Position numbers and translations under genes: made by a program. A stretch of 22,799 bases of DNA from JABDDM01 sp038240295 (lineage in GTDB: Bacteria; Bacteroidota; Ignavibacteria; Palsa-1295): assembly GCA_038240295.1 (NCBI GenBank), contig JBBSDW010000038.1:1-22799 (forward strand). The letters are read 5' to 3'. Below the pieces are notes generated by a model. That model worked only from the letters and a program-made list of their open reading frames with translations, was not told where the DNA came from and searched no databases. Below are positions 1 to 7,559 of the stretch, piece by piece (positions within the stretch are counted from its first letter, which is position 1; each line of letters begins with the position of its first letter).

Positions 1-590
1 AGCTTCCAACGGGCGCAGCGCTAAATTATGTGCTCACCTCCGATGCGAATGGTGTTGGTACGTGGCAGGCAGCTTCGGGTGGCTCGAGTGGATCAGGCGG
101 TTCGCTCTCGGGTGGCACTACGAACTACATCCCGCTCTGGTCTTCGGCGAGTGCGCAAACATCCTCGGTCATCTACCAATCGAGCGGCCAGCTTGGTATC
201 GGCAACACACTCCCCGGGGCAACGCTCGATGTCACCGGCACGGGAAAATACAGCGGCCTCCTAACGGCGAATGGCGGCGTAACGCTTGGTGGCACTCTTA
301 CCCTTGGCGGGAATTCGTTTGCCGCCGATACGGGCAAGTCGGTCGGGAAATATGTGCTTGTGGGCTCGGACATCGCAAATGGGTATATCAATATTTCGTG
401 CGCGAATGTGACAGCCAGCAGCGAGATATTCATCACGCCGCGCCGGCCATCAGCGTTATCAATTAATACACGTTATTACCTGCTTGCCACTGTAGGTGTC
501 ATCAACACCGCAACCCACACTTTTCACGTTGTCTTCTGGCCTGCCGACTTTGCCACGGGCGATATCATCAATTGGTGGGTGATCAATTAG
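1..590 (+). CDS. Fibre-like/low-complexity surface protein, 3' part only
   Basis: The reading frame is already open at the left edge (first full codon at base 3) and ends with TAG at 588-590, so only about 195 C-terminal residues are seen. The first residues resemble the linker LTSDANGVGTWQ, common in tail-fibre-like and structural repeat proteins of Bacteroidota. A Ser/Gly-rich segment follows, then Gly-rich beta repeats (for example GGVTLGGTLTLGG), then a C-terminal domain of about 90 residues that I do not recognise. No T9SS sorting domain is visible at the C-terminus. It converges with the Fic gene on the other strand. The function is not known; an extracellular beta-structured fibre is an inference from composition only. 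The apparent start codons inside the frame are not the true start. Confidence 0.7.
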   Translation, partial: LPTGAALNYVLTSDANGVGTWQAASGGSSGSGGSLSGGTTNYIPLWSSASAQTSSVIYQSSGQLGIGNTLPGATLDVTGTGKYSGLLTANGGVTLGGTLTLGGNSFAADTGKSVGKYVLVGSDIANGYINISCANVTASSEIFITPRRPSALSINTRYYLLATVGVINTATHTFHVVFWPADFATGDIINWWVIN

Positions 591-594
591 AGGT

Positions 595-616
595 GCGGGG
601 TACGTAAGCCCCCCGC
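595..616. terminator. Possible bidirectional terminator hairpin
   Basis: GCGGGG at 595-600 pairs with CCCCGC at 611-616 across a 10-base loop, in the 31-bp gap between the convergent fibre-like gene and the Fic gene. The following bases on either side are only weakly T-rich, so termination is an inference. Confidence 0.35.
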
Positions 617-621
617 AGGCT

Positions 622-1755
622 TTATTTGAAGATATCGATATACTCGCCAAACGCGTATCGGCGGTTTCGGTTGAAGCCTGTCATTTCCCGGAGTATGCCG
701 AGCTGTTCGAATTCGAGCAACCATCTTGCAGCTGTTGAGGTGCTCAAGCCGAGTGCTTCCTCAACACGCTGCCGATCCACGATCGGCTGTTTGTAGAGCA
801 TCCGCATGAGTTCGGCCGCCACAAGCGCACGTTTGCCGAGCTTCGCCAATCGCTTTGTTTCGATGTCCTGCTTTAACTCCACGATCTTCTCGAACGTCAA
901 GACCGATCGCTCGGCAGTTTCTATGACGCCAATAAAAAAGAATCGCAGCCACTCATCCAGATCGTTCTTTTCGCGTACGCGCGTCAGCAGGTCATAATAT
1001 TCCGTCCGGTTTCGTTCGAAGAATTCGGAGAGATAGAGCGTCGGCTTCGTGATGAGGCCTTCGCTCACCAGATAGAGCGTGATCATGAGCCGCCCCAATC
1101 TTCCATTGCCATCGAGGAATGGATGGATGGTCTCGAACTGATAATGCGCGAGCGCAATGCGCGTGAGCGGCGGCACCGAGATCTTCCTGTTATTCAGGAA
1201 TTTCTCGAGATCCGACATCAGGCCCGCAACCTCCGAATGGATCGGCGGCACATAGACAGCGTTCTTCAGCGACGAGCCCAGCCAGTTCTGGCTTCTGCGA
1301 AATTCTCCAGGATTTTTGTGCTTGCCCCTGACGCCCGACAACAACCGCGCATGCGTCTCTTTGAGCAGCCGGTTCGAGAGCGGGAGTTTGTTCAAGCGGT
1401 CGATCGCGAAGTTCATCGCCTCGATATAGTTATGAACTTCCTGCCAATCGTCGCGGCGTTCGAGCTCGACATCGGCCGAACGCTCCAATGCTTCTTCCAT
1501 CGTTGTCTGCGTACCCTCGATCTTACTCGAAGTCGTCGCTTCTTTTGCGATGTGCATTTGGATGAAGTAGTCGGTCTCGGCGATCCAACGGCCGGCAGCG
1601 TTCAGCTCCCCCAGCTTTCGATCGGCCGCAGACTGCACGGCAGCAAGCTTCGGCTCGTTGATCATCCATTCCTGGTCGATCGACTCCGGCAAAAAGCTCT
1701 TATACTGATCCTGCTTCCGATAAACTCCTGCTTTGAATGTACGTGTGTCCACCAT
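622..1755 (-). CDS. Fic family protein (AMPylase-type, class II) with C-terminal winged HTH
   Basis: 377 residues from the ATG at 1755; an earlier in-frame start at 1785 would place the N-terminus inside a repeat and is less likely. The Fic core HPFLDGNGRLGR (residues 211-222) matches HPFx(D/E)GN(G/K)R, whose His is the catalytic base for transfer of AMP, or less often another phosphate-containing group, to a hydroxyl side chain. Upstream, SSKIEG (76-81) fits the inhibitory motif (S/T)xxxE(G/N), which places it in class II, where an N-terminal helix blocks the nucleotide site. Residues about 305-370 look like a winged helix-turn-helix. The protein is cytoplasmic, with no signal peptide. The gene stands alone, with no antitoxin-like partner seen. 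The repeated motifs just upstream suggest that it binds its own promoter. Family certain; target unknown. Confidence 0.93.
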   Translation of the reverse strand: MVDTRTFKAGVYRKQDQYKSFLPESIDQEWMINEPKLAAVQSAADRKLGELNAAGRWIAETDYFIQMHIAKEATTSSKIEGTQTTMEEALERSADVELERRDDWQEVHNYIEAMNFAIDRLNKLPLSNRLLKETHARLLSGVRGKHKNPGEFRRSQNWLGSSLKNAVYVPPIHSEVAGLMSDLEKFLNNRKISVPPLTRIALAHYQFETIHPFLDGNGRLGRLMITLYLVSEGLITKPTLYLSEFFERNRTEYYDLLTRVREKNDLDEWLRFFFIGVIETAERSVLTFEKIVELKQDIETKRLAKLGKRALVAAELMRMLYKQPIVDRQRVEEALGLSTSTAARWLLEFEQLGILREMTGFNRNRRYAFGEYIDIFK

Positions 1756-1762
1756 TTTTGAC

Positions 1763-1783
1763 GATATAAATATCCTTATGTTC
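1763..1783 (-). promoter_or_regulatory. Fic operator-like motif, copy 1 (direct)
   Basis: The 21-bp copy shares the core CCTTATGTTC with the copy at 1803-1823 and agrees with it at 17 of 21 positions in the same orientation, exactly 40 bp away. It lies just upstream of the fic start, downstream of the proposed -10. A role as repressor site is inferred. Confidence 0.5.
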
Positions 1784-1802
1784 AAAAAAAGCTGTTTTTG
1801 AG

Positions 1803-1823
1803 CAGATAAATTCCCTTATGTTC
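1803..1823 (-). promoter_or_regulatory. Fic operator-like motif, copy 2 (left arm of inverted pair)
   Basis: This 21-bp copy is matched in inverted orientation at 1840-1860 with 19 of 21 positions identical. It covers the proposed -10 element and most of the spacer of the fic promoter, so occupancy would be expected to block transcription. Confidence 0.55.
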
Positions 1824-1834
1824 AAAAAAGTCAA
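1806..1834 (-). promoter_or_regulatory. Candidate fic promoter
   Basis: On the minus strand TTGACT (1834-1829) is followed after 17 bases by ATTTAT (1811-1806), an acceptable sigma70-like -35/-10 pair that would start transcription near 1797, about 40 bases before the fic ATG. The -10 is imperfect, so this is a proposal. Confidence 0.35.
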
Positions 1835-1839
1835 AAGTC

Positions 1840-1860
1840 GAACATAAGAGAATTCATCTG
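1840..1860 (+). promoter_or_regulatory. Fic operator-like motif, copy 3 (right arm of inverted pair)
   Basis: This is the reverse complement of the copy at 1803-1823 with two mismatches in 21 positions, separated from it by 16 bases. It sits immediately upstream of the proposed -35. Together the arms form a dyad suited to a dimeric DNA-binding protein. Confidence 0.55.
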
Positions 1861-1930
1861 GTCAAAAAGTGGGGACACGTTGTGAGGAAGCGTTCGGGCA
1901 AAATTGCGACGTTCACCGCCGTAAACAAGA

Positions 1931-1955
1931 AAGCCCCGTGCGATGCACGGGGCTT
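1931..1955 (-). terminator. Rho-independent terminator of the CADD-like gene
   Basis: A perfect 11-bp inverted repeat (AAGCCCCGTGC, 3-base loop, complement) lies 20 bases downstream of the stop of the CADD-like gene. Read on the minus strand, the GC-rich stem is followed by TTTCTTGTTT, a good T-rich tail. It is not T-rich on the plus strand. Confidence 0.85.
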
Positions 1956-1975
1956 GAGCATTGAGGCGTTAACGC

Positions 1976-2653
1976 TTAGTTACACGAAATGCCGAAGCGG
2001 GTGGTGATGCCGGTGAGCATATCGTACATCGCTTTGGCGGAGGCAGAGGCGGCTTGCTTTGCGCGCGTTTGGTCGGCTTCGGTCGTTGCGGAAGCTTCGA
2101 TCATTTCCTGCTCTGTCGAGCGATGCCATTGATCGACTTCAGCGTGTACGTTGAAGAAGCTGAGTGCGCGGTCGTCGGTGATGGCGTAATGCTTTGTGAG
2201 TCCGTCGATCTTGGTGATCGCGACTTCGGGGATCTGTGACTCATAGCCATAGAGCGCCGAGAGTCCTTCGAGCGAATCGCCATTGCGCGTGAGGTCGCGC
2301 ATTGTTGCGATGAGTGCTTCGGTCTCGGGCATGAGCGCCGCATTTTTTACAGCATCGCGGTCGAGGCCGAGTGCATCCGAAAATCTGAGCCAGAGTTCAG
2401 GATGGTTCACTTCGCCACGCTCTTCTTCGATGAGGTTTTCGAGCAAATGCTTTCGAGCCGCCGTGTCGGTGGTGTTTGCATGCACCTGGCTGACGAATGT
2501 CGGGAAGGCGCGCTCGAACTGATAATATTGCTTCGCGTATTCCTGCAAGGCCGGCATCGTAAGCGTGCCGTTGTTCCAGGCCTGATAGAATGGATGTTGG
2601 AGTAGCGCGAATTGATCGATCGCGGCGTCGAGTTCGGTTGTGAATGTGCTCAT
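1976..2653 (-). CDS. CADD-type iron-dependent p-aminobenzoate synthase (TenA/HO-like fold)
   Basis: 225 residues from the ATG at 2653 (an upstream in-frame ATG at 2710 would add an unrelated 19-residue tail). It aligns without gaps, offset by four, to key positions of Chlamydia CADD as I recall that sequence. The metal ligands are E77, H84, E138, H170, D174 and H177, against Glu81, His88, Glu142, His174, Asp178 and His181. Tyr23 in HPFY matches Tyr27, and Lys148 in PEVAITK matches Lys152, the residues reported to be consumed or required when CADD makes p-aminobenzoate from its own side chain for folate synthesis. The family resembles TenA and haem oxygenase folds and uses a di-metal centre and oxygen. 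It lies 84 bp downstream of recG on the same strand and has its own terminator. A TenA-like thiaminase role is less likely given the conserved Tyr/Lys pair. Confidence 0.88.
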   Translation of the reverse strand: MSTFTTELDAAIDQFALLQHPFYQAWNNGTLTMPALQEYAKQYYQFERAFPTFVSQVHANTTDTAARKHLLENLIEEERGEVNHPELWLRFSDALGLDRDAVKNAALMPETEALIATMRDLTRNGDSLEGLSALYGYESQIPEVAITKIDGLTKHYAITDDRALSFFNVHAEVDQWHRSTEQEMIEASATTEADQTRAKQAASASAKAMYDMLTGITTRFGISCN

Positions 2654-2737
2654 GATTGCTGAAGCGAAACGGGTAAAAATCGTGGAGATTATCTGGCTGC
2701 AAAAATACAACGAGAATCGAGCGCTGGCAATAAGCGC

Positions 2738-4963
2738 TTAGCCGATTCCAAGAAAACTTTCGGCTGATTGGAAACGCGCGAGGAATGTTCGGCGGGTGTC
2801 GGTATGCTCAGGTTTGCGAAGATTTGGGTCGGCTTTCGTCAGTTCGGTTGCATCGTCATGGGCTGTCTGGAACATCTTCGCATCGCGAATAACATCGGCG
2901 ATCTGAAGCTCTGGCAAACCCGATTGCTTGGTACCAAAAAACTCGCCCGGCCCACGAATCTCAAGATCGACTTCCGCGATCTCAAATCCGTTTGTCGTCC
3001 GAACCATCGTTTCCAAACGTTTCAGTGCGATCTCGCGGTATTCGATCTGCGCAGAAGTTTCCTTGCCATCCGTGCGCGCTTTGAGTTTGTCGGAGGCGAC
3101 AAGAATGCAAAACGATTGCGCCGAACCGCGCCCGACTCGTCCGCGAAGTTGATGAAGTTGTGCCAAACCAAATCGCTCGGCGTGTTCGATGATGATCGCC
3201 GTCGCATTCGGAATATCAATGCCGACTTCGACGACCGTCGTAGCAACAAGCACGTCGACTTTCTTCTCTTTAAAATCGACCATCGACTGGAGTTTCTCAT
3301 TCGACGAAAGTCTGCCGTGCAAGAGTCCGAACCGGATGTCGGGCATGATGGCCGAAAGCTCTTCGAAGGAAGCGGTAGCGGCCGCGAGATCCGATTTCTG
3401 CGATTCATCGACCAATGGATAGACGACGAACACCTGCTCACCGCGAAGCTTCACTGCGTTGCGAATCGATTGATAAAGTTTTTCGTGCTCTTCCTGATAA
3501 AGCAGTTTGGTTACGATCGGCTTTCGATTCTTCGGATATTCGTCGATGACCGAAACATCCAGATCACCATAGAGCGTGAGGCTCAGCGTGCGTGGGATCG
3601 GCGTCGCAGTCATGATGAGTACGTCGGGTGCGTGCTTTGCTCCCGACTCTTCGCCATTCTGATAGGCTTTTTCGAGAAGCTTCTTGCGCTGCGCGACGCC
3701 AAATCGGTGCTGCTCATCGATTACAACAAAGCCAAGCCGATCGAAGCGGACGCCTTCTTCGATGAGCGCATGTGTACCGACAGCGATGTTCGTCCGTCCG
3801 TCAGCAATATCGGAAAGTGCAAAAGCTTTCTCCTTCTTCTTGAGGCCGCCGGTGAGGAGCGTGATGGTGAGCGGAAGGCCTTCGAGGAAGTTCGTGAGCG
3901 TTGCATAATGTTGCTCGGCAAGAATTTCTGTCGGCGCCATCAGTACGCATTGATATCCGTTCTCGATCGCCGAAAGAATGGCGAGTAGAGCCACGATCGT
4001 CTTACCGCTTCCGACATCGCCTTGAAGCAATCGATGCATCGGCTTATTTAATGGGATGCCGCCCGTCGCCTTCTTCGACATGTCCCATGCGATCTCGCGA
4101 AGCACCCGAAACTGTGCAGGGGTTAGTTCAAAGGGAAGCTTCGTTAGAAATTTTGCAATCAGTCCCGAAGCATTTTGTGATTCATGATTGATGAACGCGC
4201 TGAGGGATCGGGTGTCGAAGGGAATTCCGGGATGTGAGCGTAAGGCGTTTCGTCTGCGCTCGAGCACAAGTCTGAGCTGCAAAAAGAACAACTCTTCATA
4301 CTTCAATCTTCGAATGGCCTGCTGAAGTGCTTGCTTCGATTCCGGAAAATGGATCGAATGAATTGCTTCGCTGCGGCTGACGAGTTTGTAATCGCGAAGC
4401 AGTTGCTCCGGCAGTGTTTCGGCAAGTTCGGCCGCTGCCGATTCAAGATCGAGCGCACTCCGCATGATCGTACGGATCGATGCCTGTGTGAGCCGCGCGG
4501 CGCTTAGTGCGGCAGGCAGACTGTAGAATGGCAGGATGCCGCCTTTCTGAATTTCTGTCGACTCGCCGAGCACTTCGACATATTCCGGCTGCACGATCTG
4601 TGCGCGCCCGCCGAACTCGCCGAGCCGGCCGATCAGCAAAAGCTCCTTGCCAACTTCATAGCGCGTGGCAAAATAGTCGGCTGCTGTGAAATAAACAATG
4701 TCAAGCACGCCGCCCGAGTCATCCTGAATCACCACTTTCAAGAATGCGCTGTTCGGACCCATTCGCATTTGCCGGGCAACCTCGCCAGTCACGAGAACCG
4801 ATTTACCCAAATGCTCGATGATGCCGCGGAGCTGCTGAATTGCTTCGGCATCCGCGTATCGCCGCGGATAGTAATTGAGGAAATCGGAGACACTCGTTAT
4901 CCCCGCCTTCTCCAAAGCGGCCGCACGCTTAGGACCGATGCCTTTCAGGAATTGTAGCTCCAC
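2738..4963 (-). CDS. recG: ATP-dependent DNA helicase RecG
   Basis: 741 residues from a GTG at 4963; an in-frame stop at 4982-4984 with no other usable start between them fixes this choice. RecG reverses stalled replication forks and processes branched DNA in the cytoplasm. The N-terminus has the helix-hairpin-helix-like LKGIGPKRAAALEKAGI (6-22), followed by the OB-fold wedge domain. Helicase motifs follow: Walker A GDVGSGKT (315-322), DEQH box (416-419), TATPIPRTL (452-460), ATTVVEVGIDIPNA (574-587) and QLRGRVGRG (605-613), the last typical of RecG. The length is slightly above the usual ~690. It is followed by the CADD-like gene 84 bp on and may be co-transcribed with it. Identification is secure. 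Confidence 0.97.
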   Translation of the reverse strand: MELQFLKGIGPKRAAALEKAGITSVSDFLNYYPRRYADAEAIQQLRGIIEHLGKSVLVTGEVARQMRMGPNSAFLKVVIQDDSGGVLDIVYFTAADYFATRYEVGKELLLIGRLGEFGGRAQIVQPEYVEVLGESTEIQKGGILPFYSLPAALSAARLTQASIRTIMRSALDLESAAAELAETLPEQLLRDYKLVSRSEAIHSIHFPESKQALQQAIRRLKYEELFFLQLRLVLERRRNALRSHPGIPFDTRSLSAFINHESQNASGLIAKFLTKLPFELTPAQFRVLREIAWDMSKKATGGIPLNKPMHRLLQGDVGSGKTIVALLAILSAIENGYQCVLMAPTEILAEQHYATLTNFLEGLPLTITLLTGGLKKKEKAFALSDIADGRTNIAVGTHALIEEGVRFDRLGFVVIDEQHRFGVAQRKKLLEKAYQNGEESGAKHAPDVLIMTATPIPRTLSLTLYGDLDVSVIDEYPKNRKPIVTKLLYQEEHEKLYQSIRNAVKLRGEQVFVVYPLVDESQKSDLAAATASFEELSAIMPDIRFGLLHGRLSSNEKLQSMVDFKEKKVDVLVATTVVEVGIDIPNATAIIIEHAERFGLAQLHQLRGRVGRGSAQSFCILVASDKLKARTDGKETSAQIEYREIALKRLETMVRTTNGFEIAEVDLEIRGPGEFFGTKQSGLPELQIADVIRDAKMFQTAHDDATELTKADPNLRKPEHTDTRRTFLARFQSAESFLGIG

Positions 4964-5122
4964 GCTAAGCGGTACGGCGAGTTACGGAGACGGTGGCGTT
5001 CTTCTGTGTCATCGTAATGTAGAACCACGCCGAAGCTTCTCAGGCTCCGCATGGAATAATTTGAGTATTGCTCTCGGTTCCACCGCTTACAACCCAATTT
5101 CCTTATCGGCGCACGCAAAATG

Positions 5123-5158
5123 AAAAAGCCTTTCGTTCATCAGAACGAAAGGCTTTTT
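5123..5158 (-). terminator. Strong terminator after clpP
   Basis: A perfect 16-bp inverted repeat with a 4-base loop starts with AAAAAGCC and ends with GGCTTTTT, 20 bases past the clpP stop. The stem ends in a T run on both strands, so it can work in both directions. On the minus strand it closes the tig-clpP transcript. Confidence 0.92.
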
Positions 5159-5178
5159 GAAATTGCATCCCACTTGTG

Positions 5179-5952
5179 TTACCGCGAAGAACTCGAGCCG
5201 CCGCCGCTTGAAGGCGACGGGCCGCGATCGACATTTTCGTTGATCTGATTGACGGCCTGCGTCAGCGGCATACGCTCGCCTTTGCCGAGTTCTTTCATCG
5301 CCGATTTTGACATCACGTTATCGATTAGGTGATATTCCTTCGCCTGCTCGGGTGACATGTAGTTATCGCGCTCGGCGTCCTTGGCGATCTGCTCATAGGT
5401 TTTGCCCGTGTGGAATTCGTAGATCTTGTATAGCGTCTCGCGGATGCGGAGCATTTCGCGAGTATAGATCTCGATATCGGTCGCTTGACCCTGCGTGCCG
5501 CCGAGTGGCTGATGAATCATGATGCGAGAATTGGGCAGTGCTGTGCGTTTGCCGGCTGCACCACCGGCAAGCAGCAGCGAGGCCATCGAAGCCGCCATAC
5601 CGAGGCAGATCGTTGCGCACTCCGGCTTGATATATTGCATCGTATCATAGATTGCAAGACCTGCCGATACCGAGCCGCCCGGTGAGTTGATATAAATGTT
5701 GATGTCGCGATCAGGATCTTCCGACTCAAGAAAGAGAAGCTGCGCAATGATGAGCGAACTTACATTGTCATCGATCGGCGTGCCGATAAAAATGATGCGC
5801 TCCTTGAGCAAGCGTGAAAAAATATCGTAGGCGCGTTCTCCGCGTGCCGTCTGCTCGACGACCATCGGAACGAGTCCGCCGATCACCTGACTGCTCTTCG
5901 ATTCCCAGTTCAATTGACTTTGCATGCCGATAAAAGGATCGATAATATTCAT
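5179..5952 (-). CDS. clpP: ATP-dependent Clp protease proteolytic subunit ClpP
   Basis: 257 residues from the ATG at 5952. ClpP is a serine peptidase (S14) that forms a double heptamer and degrades proteins unfolded by ClpX/ClpA/ClpC in the cytoplasm. The catalytic triad is Ser122 in GMAASMAS, His147 in MIHQPLGG and Asp196 in AERD, with the same spacing as E. coli. The segment LVPMVVEQTARGERAYDI (27-44) marks the start of the mature enzyme, so residues 1-26 are a propeptide-like extension. Unusually, the last ~16 residues (from DRGPSPSS to the end) are a Ser/Gly-rich tail not found in most ClpP. It lies 50 bp downstream of tig, the familiar tig-clpP order, but no clpX follows here; recG comes next after the terminator. 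Confidence 0.97.
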   Translation of the reverse strand: MNIIDPFIGMQSQLNWESKSSQVIGGLVPMVVEQTARGERAYDIFSRLLKERIIFIGTPIDDNVSSLIIAQLLFLESEDPDRDINIYINSPGGSVSAGLAIYDTMQYIKPECATICLGMAASMASLLLAGGAAGKRTALPNSRIMIHQPLGGTQGQATDIEIYTREMLRIRETLYKIYEFHTGKTYEQIAKDAERDNYMSPEQAKEYHLIDNVMSKSAMKELGKGERMPLTQAVNQINENVDRGPSPSSGGGSSSSR

Positions 5953-6002
5953 GATGTTAATTTGTCTTCAAAGATAACTTGCTAATTTGCCTTCTCGTAG
6001 TT

Positions 6003-7298
6003 TCATTGCTGCACGTTGCGACCGATCGATTTTTCTTTCGGGGTGACCTTGGTGCGCAGCCATTCGGTCACTTTCGTCGTCTCCATCTGGTGCCGAATTC
6101 GGTCGTCCTTCTGATAAAATTTTAGCAAGTTATCCTTCGAGAGGCCGTATTCGGCTGCCTGCTTTTCGGCAAGGGCATCGAAATCGGATTCGTTTGCCTC
6201 GAGCTTGTTCGCTTCGATCAACTTCTCCATGAGCAAACTCCACTTGCCGCGCTGCTCGGCCACGTTCCACATCCGCTCGCGGAAGGCTTTTTCGTCGAGT
6301 CCGAATTCTTCCGGATACCCGCGTTGACGATTGCGCTCTTTGTAATCGGCGATCATCTGGTCGAGCACAGCATGGGTGATCGTGCGCGGGACGAGAAATT
6401 CATGCTTTGCGATCACGCCGCGAACGATGCCTTCGTCAAATTCTTCCTGACTGCGCTGGATGCCGCCGGCCTCAAGCTCCTCGCGAACTGCATTACGCAG
6501 TTCCTCTTCATTCGAAGCTTTGTCACGTGAGATCTTCTTGATATATTCTTCGGTAAGCTCTGGAAGTTTAACCTTGCTCACGCCGACAACCGTAACTTCA
6601 ACTTTCCCCTTTTCGGAAAATTCGGTCGACTCGGCGTTTGTCGGATTTTTCGGAAGCTCAACTTCGATAACATCCCCAACGCTCAACCCCATCAAGGCAT
6701 TGCGAATCTCGGGAAGCACATCGGGATCGGCGAGGTAGGCCTGCACGCCATCGGTGTTGTTTGGCTCCTTGCCTTCTTCTGGTTCCAACTCGCGGAGATT
6801 GAGCGTCACGAGTCGCTCTTCGTCGTCGATGGCGTCCGTTAGTTCTTGTTCTGCTTCGGCAAACCGCATGCGTCGAATTCGCGCATCGACATCCTCGTCC
6901 GAGATGACATAAACCGGCTTTTCGACTTCCATGCCTTCGAAATCATGAAGCTCGATCTCAGGGGCGACCTCATACGCGATCTTGACGTGCGCACCTTCGC
7001 CTGCGTGCCGGTGCAGATCGGTCATGACGGGATAGCCCAAAGGCTTGATGTCGTTCTCCTCAGCGGCGAGGCGAAATTTTTCCTGCGCCAGTTTTTCGAG
7101 TGCGTCGCCCTCGATCGAATCACCATGCATTTTCTTCACCATTCCCATCGGCGCCTTGCCCGGACGGAATCCCGGCAGCGAGAGCTTCGGCCGAACTTCG
7201 CGATAGGCGACATCAAATGCCTCTTTAAGCTCGGCCTCGTCGATATGAATTTCAAGCTCGTGCTCGATCGGTGAATGCTGATTGATCTTTGCTTCCAA
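6003..7298 (-). CDS. tig: Trigger factor (ribosome-associated chaperone, PPIase)
   Basis: 431 residues if translation starts at the TTG at 7298. The open frame runs upstream to 7352, but that would encode part of the tRNA-Leu gene as protein (the familiar spurious MQVQVLSPA peptide), so it is not the start; no ATG lies between the tRNA and the conserved N-terminal domain. The ribosome-docking signature GFRPGKAP (43-50 from the TTG) is intact. An FKBP-type peptidyl-prolyl isomerase domain follows at about 150-240, then the helical chaperone arms. Trigger factor binds nascent chains at the exit tunnel. The gene begins 27 bases after the tRNA and precedes clpP by 50 bp, so tRNA-Leu, tig and clpP may share one transcript. 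Confidence 0.95.
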   Translation of the reverse strand: MEAKINQHSPIEHELEIHIDEAELKEAFDVAYREVRPKLSLPGFRPGKAPMGMVKKMHGDSIEGDALEKLAQEKFRLAAEENDIKPLGYPVMTDLHRHAGEGAHVKIAYEVAPEIELHDFEGMEVEKPVYVISDEDVDARIRRMRFAEAEQELTDAIDDEERLVTLNLRELEPEEGKEPNNTDGVQAYLADPDVLPEIRNALMGLSVGDVIEVELPKNPTNAESTEFSEKGKVEVTVVGVSKVKLPELTEEYIKKISRDKASNEEELRNAVREELEAGGIQRSQEEFDEGIVRGVIAKHEFLVPRTITHAVLDQMIADYKERNRQRGYPEEFGLDEKAFRERMWNVAEQRGKWSLLMEKLIEANKLEANESDFDALAEKQAAEYGLSKDNLLKFYQKDDRIRHQMETTKVTEWLRTKVTPKEKSIGRNVQQ

Positions 7299-7325
7299 AC
7301 TACTTCGAAAATAAATGATACAAAG

Positions 7326-7407
7326 TGCCGGGGACAGGACTTGAACCTGCACATCTTGCGATACCAGATCCTAAGTCTGGCGTGTCTGCCAATTCCACCA
7401 CTCCGGC
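7326..7407 (-). tRNA. tRNA-Leu (anticodon UAG)
   Basis: An 82-base class II tRNA on the minus strand. The acceptor arm starts GCCGGAG and ends CCCCGGC plus discriminator A. The anticodon stem CCAGA/TCTGG holds the loop CTTAGGA, giving anticodon TAG (reads CUA and other CUN codons). A short variable arm (ATC/GAT stem) and the T loop TTCAAGT are present. CCA is not encoded. The acceptor pair 6-67 is A with C, a mismatch. The gene lies directly upstream of tig. Confidence 0.96.
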
Positions 7408-7445
7408 AATGCTCACCTGAAGTCAGGCTTTGCGAAGGCGATAAA

Positions 7446-7476
7446 CAGAAATTAGAGAGGATTTCGTTGCAACAAA
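7446..7476 (-). promoter_or_regulatory. Candidate Bacteroidota-type promoter for tRNA-Leu/tig
   Basis: On the minus strand TTTG (7476-7473) is followed after 18 bases by TAATTTCTG (7454-7446), close to the Bacteroidota consensus TTTG-N19-TAnnTTTG. Transcription would start roughly 30 bases before the tRNA. The match is imperfect. Confidence 0.3.
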
Positions 7477-7559
7477 CCAATTCAGGTGCATCATGCCGCT
7501 ATCACGAGACTCTCAACATCCGGTCGTAGATTGGCGCATTCAAGCCCGTTAAAGAACGA

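Noticed and set aside
622..1755. Fic gene as part of a toxin-antitoxin pair
   Set aside because: No small partner gene is seen on either side, and the inhibitory motif is within the same protein (class II), so a separate antitoxin is not expected.
2768..3988. Long plus-strand frame of 406 codons opposite recG
   Set aside because: It lies entirely antisense to an unmistakable recG gene, has a composition rich in Arg, Asp and Phe typical of shadow frames, and shows no domain.
4985..5065. Short minus-strand peptides just upstream of recG (for example one starting MTQKNATVSVTRRTA)
   Set aside because: Fewer than 36 codons, no clear start signal and no family recognised. Could be a gene remnant, but the sequence alone does not support a call.
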